Source of the DNA: Trichuris trichiura
Taxonomy: Eukaryota; Nematoda; Enoplea; Trichinellida; Trichuridae
Reading direction: 5' to 3'
DNA: 64,000 nt
Assembly: GCA_037903355.1 (NCBI GenBank)
Contig: JBAJFE010000034.1
Span: 1,178,001 to 1,242,000, forward strand
In this document: positions 1 through 13,195 of the stretch, piece by piece
How the letters are laid out: every line of letters starts with the position of its first letter
Numbering within the stretch: the first letter of the stretch is position 1
Notes under the pieces: generated by a model
What the model was told of the DNA's origin: nothing
The model's input: only the letters and a program-made list of their open reading frames with translations
Databases searched by the model: none
Program-made: the position numbers and the translations under genes

Positions 1-377
1 TTTTCTGGTTGAACACCTTTAGGGAGCCAGTAGGAGCGTGTAAATTCTCGCTTTACATAACCGTCGCCGTCTTTCTTTTCCTCATGCTTACCATGAATTA
101 TGATTCGGTTGTCAGTAGTCTTAACGGACATTTCTTCAGGTTTAAACTGTTTCACGTCAAGCTTGATCAAGAACTTGTCCTTGTCGTTGATGAGTTCTGA
201 CAAACCGTTATCCATGGCATTTAACCAAGGTGCTTGAGATCGACGAGGCATATAACCCATGCTATTCTCCACTGCTCTCATCATTCTGTCCATGTTCCAC
301 CATGGACTGTATGACATCATCGGCATCAGCATCTGTTCGTCATAGCCAGGAATGTCCAGCCAAGGCATCAGCGCCAT
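1..377 (-). CDS. Small heat-shock protein (alpha-crystallin family), 3' end cut off by the window edge
   Basis: The reverse strand reads open from ATG at 377-375 to the window edge with no intron, giving about 125 residues. The N-terminus is rich in Met and Trp (MALMPWLDIPGYDEQ), as in many small heat-shock proteins. From about residue 60 the alpha-crystallin domain begins: DKDKFLIKLDVKQFKPEEM, then SVKTTDNRIIIHGKHEE and YVKREFTRSYWLP, the classic beta-sandwich strands with the KREF.R.Y.LP motif. The family forms oligomers that hold unfolded proteins in the cytosol under stress. The rest of the domain and the C-terminal I-X-I motif lie outside the window. Its promoter must lie in 378-1710, shared with the divergent proteasome gene; I saw no certain heat-shock element there. 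Confidence 0.9.
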   Translation of the reverse strand, partial: MALMPWLDIPGYDEQMLMPMMSYSPWWNMDRMMRAVENSMGYMPRRSQAPWLNAMDNGLSELINDKDKFLIKLDVKQFKPEEMSVKTTDNRIIIHGKHEEKKDGDGYVKREFTRSYWLPKGVQPE

Positions 378-1710
378 TTCAGTCGAATCACGTAAAAGAC
401 TAGAACGAAACCAAAGCACCACACAAATTTAGTAATAGGTATAATTGAGTTCCGAAGGTTGAACAGGCCTTAAATAGATATGATTAATCCTTTATGCAAA
501 GTAGGCGGGCATGGAAAGTGGAACAGAGGTCAGAAATATTTACTGAAATCAAACGTCCCCATATAAATTACTGTGTTAGTTTATGCTTACCTTGCCCTTC
601 GAAATTCTATGCCCTTTCGGACTGGAATGTTAGGGTCAATAAGAACGCGAATCCTGTAACGTTTTGCCCGGAATGTGGACGCACACGAAGAAATTGCGTA
701 ATAACCCCTGAACGTTCCTTTCCTTTACTTTGTTGTCGCGATGTTCATGTAACTTGCCGTGATGACTGCGTAAAATTGCGTGTTTCATCGAAGGCTTCCG
801 TCGGTCCGTATAAGCATAGTCGGTTAATAAAGGATGGCGGAGCCGGCTCGAGTGCCGATAAAACAGTTTACCCCATGGCGCCTAAGAAGAAAGGTTTTGG
901 CATGACATTCGTTCTTTTGGAAATACGTTTGTACAACAACAAACAAAAAGGGGGTTCATGTATATAGTCGTACAGTGCGCATAGCGCAGCCTGAATTTCG
1001 ACTAGCATGAGAAAAAGCTTGCGCTAATGCCAAAACAGATGACGAGCCCACTGACGTGCTAAAGGTGTGATGAACAGCGCGACGGAAATTACGGAAACTG
1101 CTTCCTGTACGACAGGCGGTGAAAGCGACAATCCCTGCAGGACAAATCGGCGTTGTTAGTCGTCGTTGAATAATCAAATCGTTTAAAATAAACTGTCACT
1201 CACTTTTTTTAATGTGCGCCTGACGAGCTAAACATTTGTAAATTTAAATTTCATTCATCGTCGAAATCGTATGTAACGTAATGTGATCATTCAATAGGTT
1301 GCCGTCAATACCTGCGTACAAGTACCGTACGGTAAAATACATCGTAAGCGTTTTGCCATCATTGTACCTTTGTCTCATTCACCGTAGTTGCCTTGCGTGA
1401 CAAGTTTAACTGAATAATGTCTCCGTTAACTTTATGAGTTCGCTTGGTGATATTGTGAATGTTCGTTGAAACAGCTTATTTTGTTGATAGCATTATAAGC
1501 TTAACGGTCCATTTCTTATAGCTTATATGCTAGAAAACTATGCCATGTTATGCGCATGCCTTGCCTTCAGTTATTTCAGCATTGCAGCTTAAAGAGCCAG
1601 CATGTACCAGCTGTTGTTAAATAATATTATTGCGCAAAATTTTTTCAGGATGTTATTTTTTTATAGAAACGCAATTTGATCCTTGTGTCCGTGGAAGTAA
1701 TATCGCAACA
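378..1710. other. Divergent intergenic region between small HSP and proteasome alpha-4
   Basis: About 1.3 kb separates two divergently transcribed genes and should hold both promoters. Open frames here (494-967 plus, 956-1177 minus) show no domain and no codon pattern I trust as coding. No TATA box or heat-shock element could be assigned with confidence. Confidence 0.4.
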
Positions 1711-4254
<2,544 letters not shown>

Positions 4255-5636
4255 CTACACCTTTGGCGGCACAACCAAGCTATTTAACGCTGCAATATTA
4301 TGGAAGATTACTGTTCGCTGAACGCACATTAGAAGAAAAGTTGTTTCTAACCTTTAAGATATCTTTTATCATGATTGCCCAGTAAACGCAAATGCAATCG
4401 TGTTGTAGTTTCCTGCAAGCTGGGGAAATGAATGAACTGCAGTTCGTTCATTTCCGATTAACAGTAAAGAAGTCCAACTGACTTAATCCTGTTATCATTG
4501 TTTGTGAAAAGTTGGAGTTTCAGTAACAAACTTTATAATGTATTGCGGAAGAACCAGCTCATGATATAACTCGTACAGTTCAAGCGTCAGACCTTCCGGA
4601 ACTGTTTTGCTCTCAACGTCAAGTATGACCATACTTTTTCTCTCTGTAATAGTTGACCTGCTAACTGCGAGGGTCGACGGAACAAAGTAGACTATGTTCT
4701 CTTTGTTTCCCTTAGTTGCAGCAAAATGCAGTGGGTTTGGTGTACGCCTTTTTACTGTGCAAGAACTGGAGAGAGTTTTTCAGATATTTTCGTAACTTAA
4801 AACACAGGCGGACCAGCTAGCCTCAAAATATAAAAACAATGTTTCAGCAAAGAGAGGTTGGCTGTAGGACGCTCCGTTAGCTGTTTTTAGGTTATGAACC
4901 TCATTCAGTTAGTGCACCAAAGGTTGTTAGTGAGCGAAAAGTAAGCGAATCTGATAATCTGATTTATCAGGCCAACTGCTCACCACTGGGATTGGCAACG
5001 GACAACCAAATGTTATTGCTGACTTGTCGTCCATCCATTCTGGAGGAAAAACGAACTAGTTTCGAAAGCCTCGTGACCTTTTGGTTGCCAATGATTATTA
5101 GAAGCGCTCTTTACTTAAGGACTGGCTGACTTTGAAGAAAGCATACTGCACGAGTAACTCAGTAGGTTGGGGTTGGTCGACATTGGGCCTTCTACTACTG
5201 TTTTAATTTTTTAGCTTCCTTCCCTGCACTAGGTAACCATGGTAGTTTCAGGCTGTAAGTCGAGTTAGCATGTGCGATTCGTTTTTGGACTCTAGCGGAA
5301 AACGCCTTTTGTTACGATCAATGATTGCAAGCTAGGGAACAGAGACCTGATCAACGTATAGTTGAATAGATTCCCTAATGCCCTGTTGGTCCTTCAGTCA
5401 CTGTTTACCTAACAAGAACGAGCAATCGCTTCAAGTTAAATGAAATTGCACAGATCCAGTCGTACGAAGTTTATCCTTACAAATAATTCTATTCTTGATA
5501 ATGTGGCAGCAGTGCGACTGGTTTAAGCGAGTATTTGAAATACGTTGATATTGCGATGGTGAAAAGTATTAACAAATGACAGCACTGAAATTTGAAGTTA
5601 CTATTCATAATAACTTTGTAAACATTGCTCCGTTCA
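4255..5636. other. Tail-to-tail intergenic region, proteasome alpha-4 / calreticulin
   Basis: The two flanking genes converge here, so it should hold both 3' ends. Apart from a weak minus-strand frame at 4495-4774, I find no gene, repeat or RNA. Confidence 0.4.
4495..4774 (-). CDS. Possible terminal exon of an unrecognised gene
   Basis: A minus-strand frame of about 90 residues ends at TGA 4497-4495. It includes VPSTLAVSRSTITERKSMV and ILDVESKTVPEGLTLELYEL, with natural-looking amino-acid composition and a possible acceptor (TTCTTGCACAG) at its upstream side. No family was recognised and no convincing upstream exon was found in 4800-5480. It may be a terminal exon, an exonised relic or chance. 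Confidence 0.25.
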
Positions 5637-6872
5637 CTAAAGTTCTGTTTTCTCCTTGTCTTTTGCCGAGTGGTCGTCGCTTGCGTTTGCAGGCTTATCC
5701 GTACTATCGTGTTCGAGAATTTCTGCATTGATTTCATCCACTAATTTTCGATGCTTCTTGAGTTCTGCTTGCCTTCTTTTCTCAGCGTTTTTACGATCCC
5801 GTATGTTCCGTTTAATGCGCTTCTGAACGTCCATTCTTTCCTTCATATTTTTTTCAATTTCTCGGAGACGCATGAAGTTGTCTTCGTCGAACTTAAATAC
5901 GTGGTTTGTATCGTCAGTGATGAGTATGTTATCAAAAACTATTTCTGGCGTTATAACCCACAAGTCAAATCCTACTGCTCCTATGCTACCGTGATCGAGC
6001 TGCAAATTTTTCTCTCCACCATTTCGTTTGATAATATAAGGTCGCTGCCAACGCCCTCTGTAGTTTCGATTCCGTATATAACCTTGCGGCGCTCTTCCAA
6101 CAAACTCTGTTTCATCATAGCGATGCTTACTGTTGTACATTGTTTCAAACTTTATATCTTCTTCGACGTAACTTTTCCCGTTGTCCAAAGGCGCACTTTT
6201 GTTCCTGAGAAAAATGCGATCATCCCAGTCAGAAGGCTTTCTGGTTTTATAATTGCGTACCATATAGGGAATGTGCAAGTCAAAGTCATCTATAATATTG
6301 CCCGCCATGCGTACTCTATTGTCAACTCTAATTTCATACGTTTGATTTGGATGAATAATCAATGTGTAGAAATGAGTATATTCGTCATCCTCGCAAGTCA
6401 ACGGTTTTTTCAGCGTGAATTCCTTACCATCACGGCGAATAATTGCACGTATGACTCTTAGCTCGATACCACAAATGTCTGGACCAAACATGATATGGTA
6501 CGGTGTCTTACTGTTGAACTCGCTCAGATTTGTTCCCGCCGGTAGGAGCTTGATGTAGGCGCCAGCACAGTTAATGTTCCGTTGGTTTTTCACACTGTAC
6601 TGTAATACAAGAGATTTCCCCAAGGTGTTAAACGGCACGTCTAACTTCCGAGAAAGCTGATAGTAGCGGAAGCTCTCCATTGGCTGTAATCCTTTGTCTA
6701 TTTCTGGATCCGCATAAAAGTCACCATGGCCAACTTGGACTTTTCCCTGTGGATGTTCGTGATTCGATTGTACCCAGCGTTCTTTCCATGAATCGCCATC
6801 ATCGAACCTTTCGTCCAGGTAGACTGTTGGTGAGGCTAATGCTGATGTAATTAAAACAAGCAACAAAATCAT
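5637..6872 (-). CDS. Divergent intronless calreticulin-like ER/secreted lectin
   Basis: A single open frame of 411 residues begins with a signal peptide (MILLLVLITSALAS) followed by VYLDERFDDGDSWKERW, the start of calreticulin. The lectin fold is readable throughout: CAGAYIK, YHIMFGPDICG, YTHFYTLIIHPNQTYEIRVD, and VGFDLWVITPEIVFDNILIT near residue 310-330. The two domain cysteines and the Tyr, Lys, Tyr and Asp equivalents of the sugar-binding site are kept. The proline-rich arm (about residues 205-305) has nearly lost its repeats: one KPSDWDDR and one GRWQRPYI unit remain of the usual three plus three. The acidic Ca2+-binding tail is replaced by a mixed basic/acidic helix (IKRNIRDRKNAEKRRQ). 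The C-terminus is KEKTEL, a weakened KDEL-type ER-retrieval signal. Calreticulin folds glycoproteins in the ER, and parasitic nematodes also secrete it. The lack of introns, unlike its neighbours, suggests a retrocopy or fast-evolving paralogue. Confidence 0.92.
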   Translation of the reverse strand: MILLLVLITSALASPTVYLDERFDDGDSWKERWVQSNHEHPQGKVQVGHGDFYADPEIDKGLQPMESFRYYQLSRKLDVPFNTLGKSLVLQYSVKNQRNINCAGAYIKLLPAGTNLSEFNSKTPYHIMFGPDICGIELRVIRAIIRRDGKEFTLKKPLTCEDDEYTHFYTLIIHPNQTYEIRVDNRVRMAGNIIDDFDLHIPYMVRNYKTRKPSDWDDRIFLRNKSAPLDNGKSYVEEDIKFETMYNSKHRYDETEFVGRAPQGYIRNRNYRGRWQRPYIIKRNGGEKNLQLDHGSIGAVGFDLWVITPEIVFDNILITDDTNHVFKFDEDNFMRLREIEKNMKERMDVQKRIKRNIRDRKNAEKRRQAELKKHRKLVDEINAEILEHDSTDKPANASDDHSAKDKEKTEL

Positions 6873-7480
6873 AACAGGCCTTATGAGACTGTCTTATCTT
6901 TAATCAATGCGGTTAAACTACACGCAGTGTGCATGCGTGGCACTGTATAGTTTAAAGTTGAACATGTTCCAAAGAAAAGCAGGTACCATGGTGAGTATCG
7001 CATGCAAATGCAAAACAGCCAATTTAATAATACTTGTGGTCGACCGTCGAAGTTGGCTCATTGCCCTTCATTTGCCACCATTGATTCACTGTTGTTTATT
7101 CATCGAGGTACAAGACATTTAACCTCGGCAAAACCTGTCTACAGTAAGCTTCGTGCCCGTTTCAGTAGGTTCTCAACTTTTTCGGATATACTGCACCGCT
7201 ATGAGAGTAAGAGGCAAAATCTGTTTTCAAAAGCCTATTCGCCATAAATATAGTAGCACTTCTGCAAAGATTTATTGACCTATGACAGAATGGTGGAGTC
7301 CACTGCGGACTAAGTGAAGAGTCTGTTGATCTACTTCATGGCATTAATAATTCAAGCATTTCCGTGCTGGCTATTCTCTCCGATCAAGTCTTGAGGTGAT
7401 GATGTGAGCCAGCGTGAACTGCTGAAGGCCATTTATGAACCCCCAGTGTGCTGGGTGGTAGACATGAAATTCTGGTGTAA
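6873..7480. other. Upstream region of the calreticulin-like gene
   Basis: No gene, repeat or transposon recognised. It should contain the calreticulin-like promoter. The short plus-strand frames at 6907-7247 have no domain. Confidence 0.4.
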
Positions 7481-7492
7481 GTTTGCGATGGG

Positions 7493-8562
7493 TCACTTCG
7501 GCGAAGTTATTTGTCCGACTGCGGCCTTGAAGTGTTCGACAGGACTCCAGCGAGCCGACAGTACATTTGGAAAAAATAGAGGATTACCACGGTCAGCCCT
7601 GCGATTCTCTAAGTCAATGTGGGTGCCTTTGAACCAATTCAGCATCGCTTTCAGCTCGGCGAAAACGCCTTGAACGTTTTCTGATTGCATGGAAGCGGCG
7701 GAGGCAATCACGCGAGTTGATAGTACCAAGTCGTTATCCCTGTGCTACCTGACTCCAGTCCATGGCCGGCCAGCTGCTTCTTCATGCTTCTTTTTAGATG
7801 AAAGAAGCACCCACTAATTTGCGCGGCGAAAGAAATGGCTCTGGACGGCGTTGATGACCACTTTTCAGTCCTACGAGGCTCAGGAGAGAACTGAAACCAT
7901 ATCTCCTTCAGCGATTCAAGCATTCCCCAGTATGTGGCCTGCTTGTTCAGGAAAATTGGGTACAGCATTGGAACAAGAATGCCTCCATAGGGGCGAATAA
8001 GTCCGCCAAAAAGCATACATAAGCTGCTGAATGACTTTTAATTCGTTGATATCATTCCACTGAAATGCAATTACAATGTTTCTATCCTCATCTCCGACTG
8101 GAGAGTCGCATGTAACCATAAAACCGACACATTTCGCTTAGTGTGGCAACCACGTTTCAAGAGCCTCACGAAACCCATTTTTAAGGTATTTAGGTGTTCA
8201 TTGTCTGACTTTCTTGTTATACCTATGTTTTCTAATGTTGGCCCAATTGCTCCGTTGAAAATCAGCACTCACATTTCATTCAGTGTACTTATAATGAGAT
8301 GGTTGACTCTACCGCAATGAAACTGACTTTCCGTAATTGGCTGCATGTTAGTAAAGCTCAACTGCAAGCCGTCGTCTCCCGCTATTTGTAGTTGGTTTTG
8401 CTTTTTCTGCAAAAGATGAGCGACCACGCTAAATTCGTTTCCAAAAGGATAGGATGACAGAAATTTGGGGAGTAACTTTCTGAGGACACCCCATAGACCC
8501 AGCGTACAAAGCTGCAATAATCGGCTGCTACCAGAAAGCATATTACCCACTTTAAAATTCAC
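7493..8562 (-). mobile_element. MULE-type DNA transposon remnant, transposase broken
   Basis: Overlapping minus-strand frames (8562-8269, 8119-7916, 8016-7708, 7729-7493) are pieces of one MULE transposase. Readable parts in order are LVPMLYPIFLNKQATYWGML, then GCFFHLKRSMKKQLAGHGL (the ISGCFFHL motif that follows the second catalytic Asp region), then VFAELKAMLNWFKGTHIDL and FFPNVLSARWSPVEHF from the C-terminal part. Several frameshifts separate the parts, so no functional protein is made. MULE transposases of this kind cut and paste DNA using a DDE nuclease; the acidic residue expected just before the ISGCFF block is not visible. Terminal repeats were not found. Confidence 0.75.
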
Positions 8563-8810
8563 CTTTAGCTACGAGTTCATTTGCAGTTCTGATAATTCTT
8601 ACAGGCACATATTGTTCTCTAATTTTTAAAAAACATGATAGACGAATGATGTTAAAATTTTCACTTCAGTCTAATAATCTTTAGTTGTGATATTATTAAT
8701 TCTTAAAGGGCCATGTTCTTGTGATCACGAGAAACAATTTTTTGAAATAAACTTGAAACCTGTTGAGTTTCTTTTACGGAAATTTGTCCCGTTGATAATA
8801 TTTATTATTC

Positions 8811-8847
8811 CGGAGCTTTCGGGTCAAGCGAGACCCGTCTTCAGCGG
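8811..8847 (-). ncRNA. Hammerhead-like ribozyme motif, left arm (minus strand)
   Basis: The minus strand reads CCG-CTGAAGA-C-GGGTC-loop-GACCC-GAA-AGCT-C-CGG. Every invariant core position of a type I hammerhead is present, apart from one extra C between the CUGANGA box and stem II. Stem III is the bare palindrome AGCU, so activity would need two copies pairing. Confidence 0.6.
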
Positions 8848-8930
8848 TGTTAATATAAAGCAACGACGTAACGAAAATTCACAGTGTCTACGGTTTTCGG
8901 TTTTCGTTACGTCGTTGCTTTATATTAACA

Positions 8931-8968
8931 CCGCTGAAGACGGGTCTCGCTTGACCCGAAAGCTCCGG
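8931..8968 (+). ncRNA. Hammerhead-like ribozyme motif, right arm (plus strand)
   Basis: CCG(8931-8933), CTGAAGA(8934-8940), extra C, stem II GGGTC/GACCC around a 6-nt loop, GAA(8958-8960), AGCT(8961-8964), C17 at 8965 and CGG(8966-8968) closing stem I. Beyond an internal loop, ATATT upstream can pair with AATAT downstream and extend stem I. Predicted cleavage lies between 8965 and 8966. Confidence 0.65.
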
Positions 8969-9924
8969 AATAATAAATATTATCAACGGGACAAATACTC
9001 AACATGAAACTATACGGTCCCGTACCAAGAAGTTACATTTTCAAACTTGAAACCTATTCCAAACGGAAGACTAAACTCTGCTTTGCATACCACTGCCGCT
9101 TTACCCCGCAGCTGCGTATTCAGCTGCTTCTGTAACGCTACAGATAAGAGTAAACAACATTTGTTCACATCCGGGGCACAACGAGGGAAAAAGACGTTTA
9201 GCGCAGGCACTGAATGATGACGGACGAAACTTCGTTTAGTTTTTTGTTATGCTGTCCTTTAGTAAATTGCTTACCTGTGCGTGCGTTTCGATGCAAGGTT
9301 CAATACCCCCGCAACATTTTAACCTACAAAAAAACGGTCAGATATGAAGCACCTGGTTCGCTTAACAATCAGAAAGTTTTCTCGCTAAGCTACTTGCGTT
9401 GCAGTGCTTCTTCCATGAAGAAATCTTATTAACCTGCGCGTCATAGTACTGTGCTGCTACCAGTCTAATAGTTGGAAGTGGCAGCTATTTCTTTGATGGC
9501 TTAGCTTCTGTTCGTAAGTATCTCTTATTTATGGGCTGCATGAAGAACAGAAATAAGTCATCAGAGTGGAGAGAGGATCACGCGCCCGTAAGTTTTCCGC
9601 CTTGTTTTCTTAAGGTGAGATGATGTAACACCATACGTGACAGCAAAGCATCAGCACAACCCTAGTATTGGAGGAAAAGTAAGAAGAACTTTAAATGCTT
9701 TCAGACTGTCTGCCTAAGTACATTCAAAGGCTCTACCACCTTAGAAACGTACATGGTAAAGAAATACTTTCAATACTTCCAGGACGATACCCGTTGAGGA
9801 AATGAATCACAAAACAGGAATCGTCTGGTGAATCAAACTTCATTACATGGGGTCGAAATCCTAATGCAGTATACGGTAACCAACCGAGGATAGCCCTTCC
9901 TCCACTATGACTTAAGTGCTCCAG

Positions 9925-10870
9925 ATGTGGTCAGAGTTTTCATATTTTGCATGCTTGAGCGCGTCAGTACGACGCTGTTCTGTGACGGCACTTTCAAGAC
10001 TGCTCCGGCACAGTTCTCCAAGCTTTACTATCCGTAGTGTAATACGGGCTTCTCCTATACCGTTGGTCTAAACACGAACGAAGGGAAGGAATCAAGATAC
10101 ATATGGCCACAAAGATGAAAGGTTACTCTCACTGGCGCGGCGAAGAGCGTTAATTATAGCACCTTCTTTATGCATAATGGATTTCGAGCTTGTAAATATG
10201 GATGCGATTCGTGAAATGGTGTCAAATACCCGAGTCAAAGGCTGCTAGTTTCACTTCGCGCAATCGATATGGCGAAAGATATCTTCCATTGGCCTACCAA
10301 TACTGTATAACTTAGTGGATAGCAATACTCCTATACGTGCTTGTGTACTGTCTGGGCTTCCTTTAGTTAATTTAGAAGACATCACTGAAAGCTTCGATTA
10401 TATTGTCGACGGTGCAGAAGAAAGTTTGGGAGACCTGCTTGACTACATTGAGAAGGTCTAAGTCCGTGGGCAAAATTGAAGACGTTTAGAAGCTCTCAAA
10501 TTTCCACCATAAACTTGGAGCGTTTACACCTCAGTGAGCACAGAACAAAGAACGCAGTAAAAAAGATAGCATAATAAGTTTCAAAGACTAACGCTTGTGC
10601 AGCGTACTGCACTCTGTAGGCTCGTAAAAGTATTAAAGGATGAACAGCATAAGAATGAAGAAACGACCCTCCAGATTCTTAGCGGCCACTTGCAAATAAA
10701 GCAATCAATCTCACTTCCACCTCGACAAAGGCAACTTCAAATAGCAGAGACCGTCAGCAACTACGCTGAATTTAAGGGTCGTAGCCAGATCGATGTCTAG
10801 CTGGGGGCAGTTGTCTATGGACCGAAGTGTAATCGTGCTCAGCGAGACGATCAGGAAAAAGAAGCCTAAA
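9925..10870 (+). mobile_element. Second MULE transposon remnant (plus strand)
   Basis: Two blocks of one transposase are recognisable. About 9958-10027 reads LERVSTTLFCDGTFKTAPAQ followed by FSKLYY, the DGTFKTAP motif carrying the first catalytic Asp. 10597-10800 reads RLVKVLKDEQHKNEETTLQI with a long basic helix after it, the usual C-terminal part. Stops and frameshifts lie between them. Opposite orientation to the remnant at 7.5-8.5 kb, so it is a separate insertion or an inverted duplicate. Confidence 0.65.
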
Positions 10871-11189
10871 TGTGATGCCGTGTTTCCCCTATAACAAGAT
10901 CTCCCTCGAAAATAAGCTCTAGTTGCAATCCTCCACCAAAGAGACATACTTTGCAAATACGTTGGAAAAACGAGGGGCGCAAAATATTTTTAAATATCCA
11001 GCTTCTATATGGTTTACATAGTGTCCCGTAAAGCATACGAGTGAAGTACTCTGATGCATGTGCGTTTGAGTGACCTTTGACATAATCCGTTCGAACGGCT
11101 GCAATTTTTTGCGCGACAAGTTAGTGCAAAAGTGCATATTATTTGCAAAAAGGAATAATATTTTTACTCACAGGCAATGTAGACGAAAA

Positions 11190-11870
11190 AAAGAAGAGTT
11201 ACAGTGTCGAATGCAGTAAAGCAATCCTGGAGGATCCCCCGCCAAAATTGGCGGCTTTGTGCCAAGAGAAGAAACTCTATCTCTGAATCGTTCGAAAATG
11301 GAGAGCAAAGTATGACAACCTCTATGAAGAGATGGACGAAGGAAATGCTAAGAAGCATAAGTGTGGCTCAGGTCGGCAACCATTACTTCTTGGGCCTGAC
11401 GACATCATTTTTGAACGGATTGCTGACAGGCGAACACAGGCTTTCATTGTGCGCAGGGCTGATGTTCAGGCATTTGCCCTTGCAATAGCATCACACTTAG
11501 AGAAATCCACAGAAAAATTCAAGGCCTCACAACATTGGCTGAATAACTTCGTCCAACAATATGGACTGTCTATAGACAACACTGTTCAAGTAGGAAAATA
11601 CTGAAATTATAAAACATGCTCTTGAACTCAAGTCTTTTGTTGACCTAATCGATTCTTCTAAGCACCAGCTGTCCATCGTGATTGCTATGCATGAAACTGC
11701 AGTGTTTATGGGCAAGAGATATCAAACGACAATAGACGATAGAGGCGCCTCGTCGATCTACATCCTTCTAATGGTTACGAAACTGCGTGTCACCTGCATT
11801 TCTGTAATTCGTTTGGACAGAAAGAAAGTCCCTTTTCTAATCATTGCAAAAGAGAAGCAAGATTAAGTTG
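11190..11870 (+). mobile_element. Pogo-like (CENP-B/DDE) transposon remnant
   Basis: Plus-strand pieces show the pogo order. The CENP-B-type HTH reads EKFKASQHWLNNFVQQYGLS at about 11512-11570. After a frameshift come LELKSFVDLIDSS and IAMHETAVFMGKRYQTTID, the block that is normally MDETAVF, then VTCISVIRLDRKKVPFLI. The first catalytic Asp is His (MHETAVF), and several stops break the frame, so it is dead. A further frame at 11881-12147 may be its tail but shows no motif. Confidence 0.7.
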
Positions 11871-12414
11871 AGCGTATTTCATGTTTTTATGTCCATTTAA
11901 AAAGGACTCTACTGCCCTGCATGACAGACTGGGCTCAGTGATCCCGCAAGAAATGCAGTTGCAAAAAACTCGAGCCGGAATTGAGAATTTGAAGATTTAT
12001 GATGTCCTCGAAAATGATAACACGACTGTTGTAACAGTTTGCGCGACAGCTGTCAGAAAAACAGTCAGAGTTTCGCGCGGTGGTGATTTGTTGGAAACTC
12101 GCCCAGCGCCCGCAGGCGACGCGTTTATTTTATGTGCACCAACATAGCCGCGTCGAGTTATTATTGCGTTGCTTGTGCCCCAGAGTACTTTCTTAACGAT
12201 TAAACATATAGTCACTTATGTTCATGATCGAACCTCCCTCATCTCCCAAACCTCGAACCACTTTTTTTTACAAACAACTGTGTTCGAATAAACGTAGATA
12301 TTTGCACATTTTTCTTGCCTTGCATTTATGGTTATTGTAATTGCGGAGCTACCCATTTAAGTAAACTCCTGTTGTTGTGCATGAAATGAGCCAATTAATT
12401 TTAGTTTCATGACA

Positions 12415-13195
12415 TTTTTCATGCAAAAGGATGGCATACGGATGGGGAGCCCTCTACTGCCAATCCTACCGGAAATATTCACGAAATTTCTAGAAAAGGC
12501 AATCTTCTACACTGCTAACACTTCCAATCGGGAAGGGAGAAATTTTTTCTCGAACACCTGAACTGCCTGTTCACAAGCCACATCTCTTTCGTTATAGGAA
12601 AATAATACAATGAGAGACTCTCCTTCCTAAGCACTCTCGTTATCGAGGATCCACTTGGGCTCAAAACAACTGTCCGTACGAAGTCTACTCATTCGAACAA
12701 GTACCTATTTACAATTCTCATCCTATCGTTCATGATCAGTGATGAGAGGCATAAATACTGAGGTGACAGACAGAGCAAATAGCCATTTGTGACGAAGAAT
12801 TCCTTGCAGTTGAGCTTGGTCCATTAAATCGACATTCTTATACAATGAGTCCAATGGGGAAATTGGTCCAGACGGATGTCAGGATTAATTTCCTGTGTCA
12901 CAGGACAGAAAATTACCAGAGAATGGATGCGGTCTTACCAAGCCAAATTGTTCCCTTACTCGTACTGCCTTATTATAAAAGTTTAGGAGAAAAAATAGGG
13001 CGCACTGGAAAGGAGATTGGATTCGAAGAGTTTTTCAAAAGCTCTTCACCGTTGAATTCCACGGTTAGGCATGATAAAATACGGTTACTTCCTGAAGAGA
13101 AGCCGGGGTCGTTCAAGAAGTTACGCGCGGTTGCTCTGCTTCCTACATTTTATAATGACCAGAAAAATTAAATCGTTTTATCAAGCTGTACTCGA
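12415..13195 (+). mobile_element. Penelope-like element (PLE): RT thumb and linker remnant
   Basis: In order on the plus strand: MQKDGIRMGSPLLPILPEIF (12421-, the MGSPL motif after RT box A/B), FFLEHLNCLFTSHISFVIG, then DPLGLKTTVRTKSTHSNKYL, matching the PLE block normally written KTTVYRKPTHSNRYLHF. Then, from 12845, VLPYYKSLGEKIGRTGKEIG and FEEFFKSSSPLNSTVRHDKI. A shifted frame near 13110 reads GVVQEVTRGCSASYI, the start of the GIY-YIG nuclease domain. The RYVDD catalytic box is not readable. Several frameshifts make it a fossil. PLEs copy themselves by target-primed reverse transcription. Confidence 0.8.

Larger units (their letters stand above)
8762..9043. mobile_element. Palindromic PLE-derived element with paired hammerhead motifs (282 bp)
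   Basis: The two halves are near-perfect reverse complements around about 8888, each containing TTGTCCCGTTGATAATA-type outer sequence and a hammerhead motif. The element is flanked by a 12-bp direct repeat AACTTGAAACCT at 8750-8761 and 9044-9055, a target-site duplication. Its right edge reads TACGGTCCCGTACCAAGAAG, shared with the elements at 17.9 and 35.9 kb. The left half recurs inside the element at 62.9 kb. It has no open frame of its own. Shared sequence with copies that carry PLE coding ends assigns it to the Penelope-like class. Confidence 0.8.

Noticed and set aside
494..967. 157-residue plus-strand frame with several Cys
   Set aside because: No domain, low-complexity composition, no splice context; likely chance.
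5751..6461. 236-residue plus-strand frame
   Set aside because: Shadow of the calreticulin-like gene on the other strand.
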